This document shows positions 22,944 through 32,652 of a stretch of 64,000 nucleotides of DNA, one piece after another; the first letter of the stretch is position 1, and every line of letters starts with the position of its first letter. Origin of the DNA: Brassica napus (lineage: Eukaryota; Streptophyta; Magnoliopsida; Brassicales; Brassicaceae); the NCBI RefSeq assembly GCF_020379485.1, contig NC_063452.1, positions 24,558,770-24,622,769 on the forward strand. The letters are read 5' to 3'. The position numbers were made by a program, and so were the translations under genes. Under the pieces are notes generated by a model. It made no database searches. It was given only the letters and a program-made list of their open reading frames with translations, and was not told where the DNA came from.

Positions 22944-25900
22944 ATGTCTTCTTCAAATTATTTTCGTTCTTGGATCGATCGACCTCATTTGGATCCGAAC
23001 ACGAGATTGCTTACGGAAGAATACCAACGAGGTATAACCGAATTCATGGGGTTAGTTCACCGACAACCGGAAGCAAAAACAGGTATGTTAAGATGTCCTT
23101 GCTCTAATTGTAAAAATAGAAAGGTTATTAAAGAGTGGGATGTTTGGACTCATCAATATTTGAGTGGGTTTACACGAAGTTACAAAATTTGGTATCATCA
23201 TGGGGAAACTGATTATGAACATGGTAGTACTAGCGAACCTCAGCCAGCGGTTAGATTAGAAGAACCAATTAGAACGGATGTAGATTATGGTGTAGGTACT
23301 GAGCAGATGGTAAATGATCATTTTAGAGGGGAAGATTTACCCAATGCACAAGCTAGGAAATTTTATGATATGTTGGATGCTGGAAAGCAACCATTGTACG
23401 AAGGTTGCAGAGATGGTCATTCAGCTTTATCATCTGCTACAAGATTGATGGACATTAAAACAGATTATAATTTGGCTAAAGACTGTGTGGATGCGATTGC
23501 TGATTTTGTAAAAGGTATTCTACCCGAGGATAATGTAGCTTCTGGTTCATACTACGAGGTTCAGAAACTCGTAGCTGGTCTTGGTTTATCGTATCAGGTA
23601 ATAGATGTATGCGGCGACAACTGCATGATTTATTGGAGGGCGGATGAACAGCGGGTTACATGCAAATTTTGTGGGAAGCCTCGTTATAAAGATACGAGTG
23701 GAAGAGTTCCAGTGCCATATAAAAGGATGTGGTATTTTCCTTTGACGGAAAGGTTACAGAGGTTGTATCTGTCTGAACACACAGCGCAACCAATGAGATG
23801 GCATGCGGAGCACTCAACAGATGGTGAGATCAGACATCATTCAGATGCAAAAGTGTGGAAGCATTTCCAATCAAAGTATCCCGACTTTGCGTATGAGAGA
23901 AGAAATGTCTACCATGGATTATGTACTGATGGTTTCAGCCCGTTTGGCAAGAGTGGAAGACAGTATTCTCTATGGCCAGTCATTCTTACAACATACAACC
24001 TACCCCCAAACTTGTGCTTGCGACGAGAGTTTTTGTTTCTCTCGATTCTCGTTCCCGGACCAGAGCATCCTAAGAGATCACTTGATGTGTTTTTTCAGCC
24101 ACTAATATATAAGTTGCAACAACTATGGGCTCAAGGTGCTGAAACATACGATGTTTCGTGTAAAGAAAAATTTCAAATGCCGGAAGCACTAATGTGGACA
24201 ATAAGTGATTTTCCAGCATATGGTATGTTATCTGGATGGACAACGCATGGAAGGCTATCATGTCCATATTGTCAAGATAACACTGATGCTTTCCAACTAA
24301 AACACGGAAGGAAAACGTGTTGGTTTGACTGTCACAGGAGATTCCTACCACCTGATCATCCATATCGTAGGAGTAGGAATTTGTTTACGAAGAACAAGAG
24401 GGTGTTTGACAGTCCACTTCCGGAAATTTGTGGGAAAGATTTGAAGACACAACTAAGAGATTTTGGTGTAGAAAGGACGCCAGACATCGGTGGACATGAG
24501 CGTTTTCTGGTAGATGCTGTTGGAGACCTACATAACTGGCACAAAAAAAGTATTTTCTGGGATCTGCCATACATGGAGGATCATCTGCTAAGGCATAATT
24601 AGATGTCATGCATATTGAGAAGAATTTTTTTGACAATCTCATGAACACGATCCTTAATGTTCAAGGTAAAACAGAGGATAATTTGAAGTCAAGACTGGAC
24701 TTAGTCGATATATGTGCTCGTTCAAAACTTCATGTTGATGAGAATGGTAGGGCTCCTTTTCCCATATACCGACTTGATGCAGAGGGAAAAGATGTGTTCT
24801 TTGATTGGATTTCAAACGATGTGGAATTTCCAGACGGTTACGCATCTAATTTGGGTAACTGTATCGACAGAAAGGAAGGAAAGTTTACTGGCTTGAAAAG
24901 CCACGATTGCCATGTAATGATGCAGCGCCTCCTTCCGTTTGCCTTCAAGGAACTATTACCACGAAATGTTCATGAAGCAATTGCAGGGATAAGTGGTTTC
25001 TTCCGCGATTTATGCACGAGATCAGTGACTCTTGAAGGTATTGAAAATTTGAAGACTAACATAGCCGTGATTCAGTGCAACCTTAAGAAGATATTTCCTC
25101 CCTCATTTTTTTGATGTTATGGAGCATCTTATTATTCACCTGGCAAGAGAATTGGAACTTGTGCGTCATGTGCAGTATAGATGGATGTATCTGTATGAGC
25201 GGTATATGTTCCATTTGAAGAAGATGGTGAAAAATTTAAGTAGGGTGGAAGGTTCTATAGTCGCATAGATGATCAATGAAGAAACTTCAAACTTTGCCGA
25301 GTACTACTTTCCAGCAGAAGTTCAGACCAAAAACAGAAGACCTTCTCGGCATGATGATAGAGGCGAACGGGCAACATATCATGTTACGGTTCCAGACATT
25401 TTCACAGACGTTGGACGACTTAGCAGAAAACCAAAGGACCGTCGACTTACTGAGCAGGAGTGCAGTAATTTGCAAACATATTTGCTCACCAACTGCGAAG
25501 ATGTTCTTCAATATGAGAGGTAAATAAATTAGCTTACAAATTTTTATTTTAACAAGTTGAAATTTAAATCTTAATTAATTACATTATTGTCATCATATGT
25601 ACAGGATTTTCATGGCAGAAAAGCGGTTCGAATATAGATACGCCACAGAGGACGAAGTAGAAGAAATGAAGCAGAGAGAATTTGCTGGATGGATGTTTAC
25701 TTATGTGAGTGCTTTAAACAAATTAAAATATCATTTATCACATATTTATACTAATTCACATTTATTGATATAACATATATATGTGCTATTAATAGGTGTC
25801 TGCTGGTTTGACCAGAGGTGAAACATTTGACGATTGGATACGCGAGATGGTCGTTGGACCAAACTTTGTTGTGAAGTCATATCCGAGATTTTGTACTCGA

Positions 25901-26533
25901 GGATATGCATTCACAACTCAGAAGAGGAGACGTTCGAGTACGACTTATGATGCTGGCGTTTGTTCTGCGTCAGGAGATGATGTATACTACGAACACATAC
26001 ATGAGATTTTGGAAATCAAGTATTTGGGCATGGTTGGATTGCGCTGTACTGTTTTCTATTGTGATTGGCACGACAACACTCTAGATCGAGGTGTGAGAAC
26101 AAATGCATTTGGTGTTACATCAGTAAATTCGAGACGAAAGCTGCAATATTATGATCCTTTCATTCTTGCTTCTCAGGCCGATCAGGTAATTAAATGTTAA
26201 TTTATAATTTTACTAATAATTTTTTAAATGTTATAGGTTTGTTATATCAAGTACCCCCAGATAAGGAACAGAGATGATCCATGGGTTACTGTTACAAGAC
26301 TCAACCCGAGAGGCCGAGTTCAGGGAAGTTCTGAGCTGGAAGACCCACTACAACCAAGCACATCCGGCAACTTAAGTGCAGCAGAAGATTTAGCTGGAGT
26401 TGGCCTTGTAGTCGATTTATCCAACTTCGGAGAGGAAGCCGTCGTTCACGTAGAGGATGAACTAGTGATTGGAGAGTTTCACCAAGATCCAGATTCAGAT
26501 TCATCTGGTGATGATGACTCGGAAACAGACTAG
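22944..26533 (+). pseudogene. tnpD-like CACTA transposase, frame broken
   Basis: Domain order is that of plant CACTA TnpD (TNP2) proteins. An N-terminal transposon-associated zinc region has CPCSNCKNRK at about residues 50-60; the transposase_21 core runs to 24602 and continues at 24608 (MHIEKNFFDNLMNT); next comes a DUF4218-like part (PRNVHEAIAGISGFFRDLC) and a C-terminal DUF4216-like part (EIKYLGMVGLRCTVFYCDW). Exons: 22944-25519, 25605-25704, 25796-26185, 26237-26533, all with GT-AG borders. Breaks: a one-base deletion at about 24598 ahead of the conserved DVMHIEKN motif, a one-base insertion in a T run at about 25110, and a TAG at 25266. It would have cut the element at its ends; now inactive. 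Confidence 0.9.
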
Positions 26534-26564
26534 CATCAACTTTTTTATTTTTCTTTTAATAGAA

Positions 26565-26760
26565 ATACCGAGAAAATTCCGAGGGAAGATAGGTTTTCCT
26601 TGGAATTTCCTCGGAATAGCCTTGTCGATTTAGGGATTTTATTATAGAGTCTTTTTCCTTGGAATTTCCTCGAAATATTCCGACGGAATTCTGAGGAAGA
26701 TAAGGGTTTCCTCGGAATTCCCTCGGAATATTCCGAGGAAATTCCGAGGAACTAGGGGGT
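26565..26760. repeat. Internal array of CACTA-type subterminal repeats, 3' of tnpD
   Basis: The same TTCCGAGGAA/CCTCGGAAT units as at the ends, directly downstream of the tnpD stop and far from either terminus. Confidence 0.75.
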
Positions 26761-27079
26761 TTTTAACAGAAAACAACGTTTTGCAGATTGAATAACACGT
26801 ATATAACTTTCATTAAGTGTCTTAACCAGATTATGAAGTCAAACTTTGGTATTTTACCCAATAACAAACACTTTTACGATTGCATGAACGAAAACCACAC
26901 AACATAAGAGAAACACTTATACACTTTAATAAACGGTAAAGGGAATACTTACAATTATTTTTGAAATTTTGTTATTTCATGGTTTATGATCATCTATACA
27001 AAGAATCCTCAATGGTATGCATTACAATTGTATAAGAAATGAAATACGGCAAAAAAAATCGATGTTTTGAAACCCCAAA

Positions 27080-27290
27080 CCATGTTTCCTCGGAATGTCC
27101 TCGGTAATTACCGAGGGTATTCCGAGGAAACATGGTTCCTCGGAATATTTTCATTTAACCAGGTAAACCAAGCCGCCAAATATTTCGTGAAAATTGAATT
27201 AATGATTTCCGAGGAAATTCCGACGGAAATATTTAATCATTCCGAAGAAATTCCGATGGATATTTTCCGTCGGACGCCTCATTTTATTAG
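27080..27290. repeat. Internal array of CACTA-type repeats, upstream of tnpA
   Basis: Further CCTCGGAATAT, TTCCGAGGAAA and TTCCGACGGAAAT units, directly before the CT-rich tnpA leader (27290-27420). They are positioned where TnpA could bind near its own promoter (inference). Confidence 0.7.
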
Positions 27291-27424
27291 GTCGAACCAG
27301 ATCTTTTTCCCCATTTCTCTCTTCCTCTCCGCCGAAGCTCTCCTTCTCTCTCGCGATTTCCGCCGAACTCTCTCTTCTCTCTCGCGATTTCCGCCCTAAT
27401 CCTCCTCAATTTCAGTCACTGATC

Positions 27425-29655
27425 ATGTATGAACCCTATCTCACTCTCTTAGGTTAGATTTGTTAGGTTTTTAAATAGATTTGATGATTTTGGAATGATA
27501 TTTATAGATTTTTGTTAGGGTGAATGGTAGGATTGTGTAAAATCGAGTTTGATTATGGTATTCACTTGATTTGGAATTTTTTTTTTAGTTTTTATTGATT
27601 TTGTGGTTATAAAAATCTAATTGATAATTATGTATATATAATATGGAAACGTTTTATGTATATAAAATCTATTTTTTGCATTATAAAATCATTTATATAT
27701 TTATTAAACATTTTTAATATCTATAAAACTTTTTGTGATTAAAAACTATTATTTGGGATTTAAAAAAAATTATATATATAATATAAATTTCTATATTTAT
27801 TAATCATTTTTAATATTATTAAAACTATTTTTTGTAATTATTAAACTATTTTTTATTTATTAAAACTAGTTTTTGTAATTATTAAACTATTTTTTATTTA
27901 TTAAAACTATTTTTTGTAATTATTAAACTATTTATATTTTTTTGATTAAAAACTATTTTTTAAATATGTTTTTTTATTTATTAAAATTATTAGAACTAAT
28001 TTTTAAATATGTTTTTTTTTAATTTACAGGTCTAATGATTATCAGACCCGGTCTCGACAGCGTCGTGGTCGTGGTGGTACGGGGAGGCAGTCTCGGGATT
28101 CCAGCCAGATTCAGGATTCCGCTTCGCCCCACAGCTCCTACCATACATCTCCCTCTCAATTTCCCGCTCCTGTTCCTCTCGCTCCCGCTGCTGCACCGGC
28201 TCCTGCTCCCGCTCCTGCTCCTCCGGGAGTGATGAGTGTTGCGGAGTTGGTTTGATAGCCCGGTCGTGACCATCTTCCCTATCTCACTCCGTATCCACAT
28301 GGACGGGGTCAAACATGGTAATTAAATGTATTTTTTTTCATTAAAATTTGATTCATTGTTAATAATTTGTTCTTTTTATTAGGTTCAACCGATCCGGGAA
28401 CGGGATCAGCGCATGGATCAACCGTATGATGTACTCGGCCCTCGACAAGGGACATCCGACTTTCACTCACTTCCCTACCGACAAGCAGCATCTGTGGTTT
28501 CGTCAGTTTGCGGTAAAAATTCTAATTTTTTACTTATATTTTTAATCGTTAAATAAATTTTCTACTAATTGTGTTTTTTTTTTCAGCAAGAATTCAACTG
28601 GAATTCCGATGATACGCTCTTTATCTATCACCACTTCGTCCATAAAGTTATGGACAACTATGGGAAGCAGATGCACGGGTGGAAGAAGAAGTGGGAAATC
28701 AACAAGGTTGTTTTTAATTTATTAAACAATTTTTTAATTTATTTAACTATGTTTTATTTATTAAACTATTTTCTTTTTTTTTTATTAAAAGGTCCCAAAG
28801 TCGATGAACAACACGGTCTGGACGGAGTTGTGTGTGCATTGGGATAAGGAAGAAACGAAAGAAACTTCTTCCACCAACTCCACCAACCGCATGAGCGACC
28901 GTAAAGGGAAGGGCGTCTTCAAGCATAACTTGGGTGCTCAATCTATTGCCACTCTGGGGGAACGCATGGTAAGTTCAGCCGTTTTTATTCAATTATTTAA
29001 GTTTTGAAATTTTATTTTTTGTGCATTTCTTCTAATTTCTAATGTTTGTTTTATTTATGTTTTTTTCAAGGCGGAAGAAAATGATGGCGAGCCGGTTGAT
29101 GATCTCGCCCTAATGAAGAGGGCGTATACCAACAAGAAGACCGACCAGATTGATGATAGTCTTGTGAGGAAGTGGTCACCCTGGTCCAAACTCAGGTGCA
29201 AGACGAAGTGTCTCAGCTTCAAACCGAGGATGACGATTCGACGGCTTCGACCAACTTGTCCCGGTTTCGAATCAACGAAATCGTTGAATCGGTAAGTTCT
29301 TTTTTTTTTTAAGTTCAATTCATTTATTTCTTAATTTTTATTTTATCATCTTTATATATTATTTAAATTTGGCTATTTTCTATTTCAGTCGGTTCCAAAG
29401 AAGAAGTGACGTTTGGTTGGTTTGGATCGTCGCCCCCGGTCGGTTCTTCCTTATTCTGCACCACCGCCTTTTGTTGATCCATAAGTACTTACAGCTCAGT
29501 TGAAGGACAAGGATGATCGCATATCTTTGTTAGAGACCCAGATGGCGGCTCAACAGTCGGGCTATGAGGCACATAAGAGGCTGAACCAGCAAATGATGGA
29601 GATGATGTAGAGGAAGTACCCGAACGAGGTGTTCCCGAACGTGCAAGACCCGTAG
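27425..29655 (+). pseudogene. tnpA-like CACTA gene with split start codon, multiple stops
   Basis: Resembles plant Ptta/En/Spm (transposase_24) proteins, the DNA-binding partner of TnpD. The ATG is split by an intron: AT at 27425-27426, G at 28030. Exons then run 28030-28317, 28383-28512, 28587-28706, 28792-28968, 29071-29291 and 29389-29655. An R/G-rich start and a P/A-rich stretch are followed by the conserved core (GNGISAWINRMM, NDSDDT-like [42 protein letters not shown]) and a C-terminal coiled coil (LKDKDDRISLLETQMAAQQ). Stops: TGA-TAG at 28253-28258, TGA 29407, TAA 29482, TAG 29608; one frameshift at about 29172. All stops fit C-to-T changes of CGA, CAG or CAA. Confidence 0.85.
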
Positions 29656-29804
29656 TTTTTTTTTTTTAAAACTCGGAATATTTTATTTTTATTTGTACAA
29701 CTTTGAATATTATCTAATATGTTTTCAATTTTAATTTTAATTTTATATTTTCGAATTTAAATTTCAAAAATTTTATTTTTAAAAAAAAAATTAATTTTTT
29801 TTTT

Positions 29805-30242
29805 TCGAAATTCCGAGGAAATGAACCCTCGGAAATTTCCGATGAACATTTCCTCGGAATAAGTCGTCGGAATATACCGAGGGACTCATTCCTCGGAATT
29901 TTCCGAGGGCTCCGTTCCTCGGAAATTCCCGATGAAAATTCCGAGGAACATTTCGTCGGAACTTCCGAGGATTGGACCATTGGAAAGTCCATCGAAATAT
30001 CCCGAGGAAGTTCTCCCTCGGTATATTCCGAGGACCTTTCCGACGAACTGGTGGTCCTCAGAGTTTTCTCGGAAATTCATTTCCTCGGAAATCCCTCGGA
30101 ATCCGACGGATTTCTGAGGAAAAATGAATTTCCGAAGAGTTATTTCCGAGGATTTGTTTCGTCGGTATATCGTCGGAATAACGTTATTCCAACGACATAC
30201 CGACGATTTTTTCCCTCGGTATGTCGCTGTTTTCTTGTAGTG
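29805..30242. repeat. CACTA right subterminal repeats
   Basis: Dense array of TTCCGAGGAA, CCTCGGAA and CCGACGA units, ending in the terminal repeat TGTTTTCTTGTAGTG. Confidence 0.85.
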
Positions 30243-30309
30243 ATAATAAGATATTTGATTACTTGCATCTACCTGAATGTTTTCGTTGAAAGAACACTGG
30301 CTCACCACT

Positions 30310-30745
30310 ACACGCTTGCCCTGAAGTATTCCATACATCCCATAAGCTGGGTCCGAGCATGTCCATAACCTGAGGCCAAAAAAAAAAGAATCTACCATCA
30401 ATTAAACGAAAATTAGAAAGGAGAGAAGTGAAAGGGAGGATCCAATACCATAACATAATGGTCTCCTTGCCTCCCTTACTGGTTCAATGCTGGTTCGATG
30501 CTCAAACTTCAGAGCAACCTATTAAGGAAAATGGAAATGTGTGACAATTTTAACACAATTACGCAAATAATAACGCAGACTGAGTTACATTACCTCCAAG
30601 ATGCTAGCTCCTGCACTACGTTCATTACCACCATTAATACGCCGCCCTACAAACACTTGTCCAAACTAAGTAAGACAAGAGACAGAACCGTTAGTCATTA
30701 CCTCGAACTAGGTAAGACAAGATACACCTTTCTCTCAACCTTAAT
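30310..30745 (-). pseudogene. Fragment of an EL1/MUT9-like (casein kinase I-type) protein kinase
   Basis: Minus-strand exon pieces match the N-lobe and hinge of plant AEL/MLK kinases. KVERK lies at about 30740. FGQVFVGRRINGGNERSAG (30665-30594, 24 codons with clean splice sites) contains the glycine loop. VALKFEHRTS (from 30518) holds the VAIK-type lysine. MDMLGPSLWDVWNTSG (from 30369) is the hinge signature. The stretch between FEHR and MDML is damaged, the catalytic loop and everything after it are absent, and a short duplication sits before FGQV. Introns are kept, so it arose from genomic DNA, not mRNA. The CACTA element begins just downstream. Confidence 0.75.
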
Positions 30746-30761
30746 GCTATTAAACATTCGT

Positions 30762-31275
30762 GCTACTATCTAAGGAAGATTCTTCATGTAATCACAGTAC
30801 CCTCTGTTCTTAGACCATCTTATAAAGCACGGACATTGCAACTCAAATCGTTAATATAAGCTAAGAGTAGAAAGAGAAGAACATAAACAATCTTACCATA
30901 CACAACAGAACTCGCAATTACGGGACAGATAAAGAACATTTTTTTTTTAAATACTACCTCTCATAAAATGACACCTGTCATTTAGAAGTGGATCCAAAAC
31001 CTCCAATTGTAGAACCATATCAATCTAAATTATGTCTTTCTGATTTAAATTTAATCACATAAATACTTAGATACATCATTTAGAAGTGCCTTGGATACTC
31101 CTTTGGACATGCTCTAAAGAACGTTTCTTAGTGTTTTTACACTATTTTACTTAATGTGTTAAAATAAGGTTTCTTGGGAAAAGAAAAACTGATCAAAAAG
31201 AAAACTTAAAGAATCATATTAACTATACGAAGAAAGCACTATAGCCTAAACAAGAACCCTATAAGTCGATAACCT
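30762..31275. other. Spacer with MITE-like sequence
   Basis: No gene. Around 30990-31125 the motifs TTTAGAAGTG (twice), CCAATTGTAGAACC and GGACATGCTCTAAAG suggest a short decayed DNA transposon. Confidence 0.3.
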
Positions 31276-31569
31276 TGTTGTGACGGACCAGCCGCAGTCC
31301 TGGGCCAGATGCTCTACTAGAGTCAGACTGGATGTCCGTGCTGGAAGCCAGACGCTCAACTAGAGCCAGATGTCCGTCACTAGATGTCCAACCCCTCGGT
31401 TAGTATAATATTGTCCGCTTTGGGACTTAGCCCTCACGGATTTGTTCTTGGGTCGTTACTCCCAAAAGGCATCATACTAAGTGGGATTGGACTAGCTATA
31501 TATATTAGACTTTATTCTGTCTAATATCCAATGTGGGACTTGGATTGCCTTTTTATTTTTGTTCTGACA
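31276..31569 (-). repeat. TRIM 3' LTR
   Basis: 294 bp. It differs from the other LTR by scattered substitutions and lacks a short GGACCAGATGCACT-type repeat unit. Confidence 0.9.
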
Positions 31570-31618
31570 ATTCTCCCCTCAAACCAAGGACCATGGAACC
31601 TTGGCTATGTTACCAATC

Positions 31619-31929
31619 TGTTGTGACGGACCAGATGCACTCTTGGACCAGATGCACTCCTGGGCCAGATGCTCTACTAAAGCCAGACCGGATGCCCGTG
31701 CTGGAGGCCAGACGCTCAACTAGAGCAAGATGTCCGTCACCAGATGTCTAACCCCTCGCTTAGTATGATATTGTCCGCTTTGGGCCTAAGCCCTCACGGA
31801 TTAATTCTTGGGTCGTTACTCCCAAAAGGCCTCATACTAAGTGGGATAGGACCAGCTATATATATTAGACTTTATTCTGTCTAATATCCGATGTGGGACT
31901 TGGATTGCCTTTTTATTTTTATTCTGACA
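31619..31929 (-). repeat. TRIM 5' LTR
   Basis: 311 bp. It carries one additional CAGATGCACTC unit near its plus-strand start. Confidence 0.9.
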
Positions 31930-31934
31930 AACCT

Positions 31935-32355
31935 AAACAAGAAAGTAGCACAAGAGAGAGAGAGAAGATTCTTGAGAAAAGAATAATAATAATATGAAAA
32001 GAACAATAACTAACAACTTTCCCAGGAAAACAAGATTTAAACAAAAATCGTACGAGTTGAGAAGAAAGAGAACTATCCCTAAGCAAAATGGTTTCTCGAG
32101 AAAAATAACCGGAGAAAGTCAAAATAACTTTTGCGCATCCACGTAACTAATATGAACAAACTTTCCTGGAAAAGAAAAAGAAACCAGTCTTTCTTGAATA
32201 GTTTCTCGGGAAATAGTAACAATATGAGAAATCTATATAACTATATGTTCCCTCTCACAAAGCAAAAGGGTTTCTCGAGAAAATAACCCGAGAAAGTTAA
32301 ACAACTATCGCACAAGTTGATTCTACTCGGAAAGGTAAGAGAAACTAGATTGTAC
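31935..32355. repeat. Two diverged tandem copies downstream of the Myb-like exon
   Basis: TTTCTCGAGAAAA-TAACC-GAGAAAGT occurs twice (about 32090-32120 and 32270-32300), each preceded by related GAAAAGAAA-rich sequence. This is probably intron or 3' sequence of the broken Myb-like gene. Confidence 0.4.
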
Positions 32356-32500
32356 CTTTGGTTCAAGTAGGCTTTCGAACCTCTCTTTGCACTGGAAACA
32401 AGTTTTCTTGTGAAATAGAAGTGGCGCTGACACCTTATCCCATCTCCTGGTTCCATACTTTTCTATAGCGTTAAATAAAAGTGCATCTTGATGCACGCTC

Positions 32501-32652
32501 TCTATATAACTGAACAACTTGTGTATTATTGATGTGGAACATGGGTTTATATACAAACCTAACATACGAGACTAGATCCTTAACTATAGGATCTTGTGTT
32601 TATCTATACAAATCTCATGTATATCTCTAAAATGTATCATCATTATCTAATA
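32501..32652 (-). repeat. Copia D 3' LTR (152 bp)
   Basis: Aligns without gaps to 37183-37334, with about ten differences by eye. Confidence 0.88.

Larger units (their letters stand above)
22510..30242 (+). mobile_element. CACTA (En/Spm-type) DNA transposon, 7.7 kb, inactivated
   Basis: The left end CACTACAAGAATACA and the right end, inverted, CACTACAAGAAAACAGCG are CACTA terminal repeats. The 3-bp flanks are GTA and ATA, an imperfect duplication. Subterminal regions are packed with TTCCGAGGAA-type palindromes. Two plus-strand genes lie inside: a tnpD-like transposase (22944-26533) and a tnpA-like gene (27425-29655), both with introns and both disabled. Confidence 0.92.
31276..31929 (-). mobile_element. 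TRIM (terminal-repeat retrotransposon in miniature)
   Basis: Two direct LTRs (31276-31569 and 31619-31929) flank only 49 bp. The insertion has a perfect AACCT duplication (31271-31275 and 31930-31934). On the minus strand the 49 bp contain a primer-binding-like TTGGTAACATAGCC and a polypurine tract TTTGAGGGGAGAAT, the full minimal set for copying by another element's enzymes. LTRs run TGTTGTGACGG...TTCTGACA on the plus strand. Confidence 0.92.

Noticed and set aside
24070..24648. Several overlapping minus-strand ORFs
   Set aside because: Shadows of the tnpD-like coding sequence on the other strand.
28019..28312. 97-codon minus-strand ORF rich in R, S and G
   Set aside because: Antisense to the first long tnpA exon.
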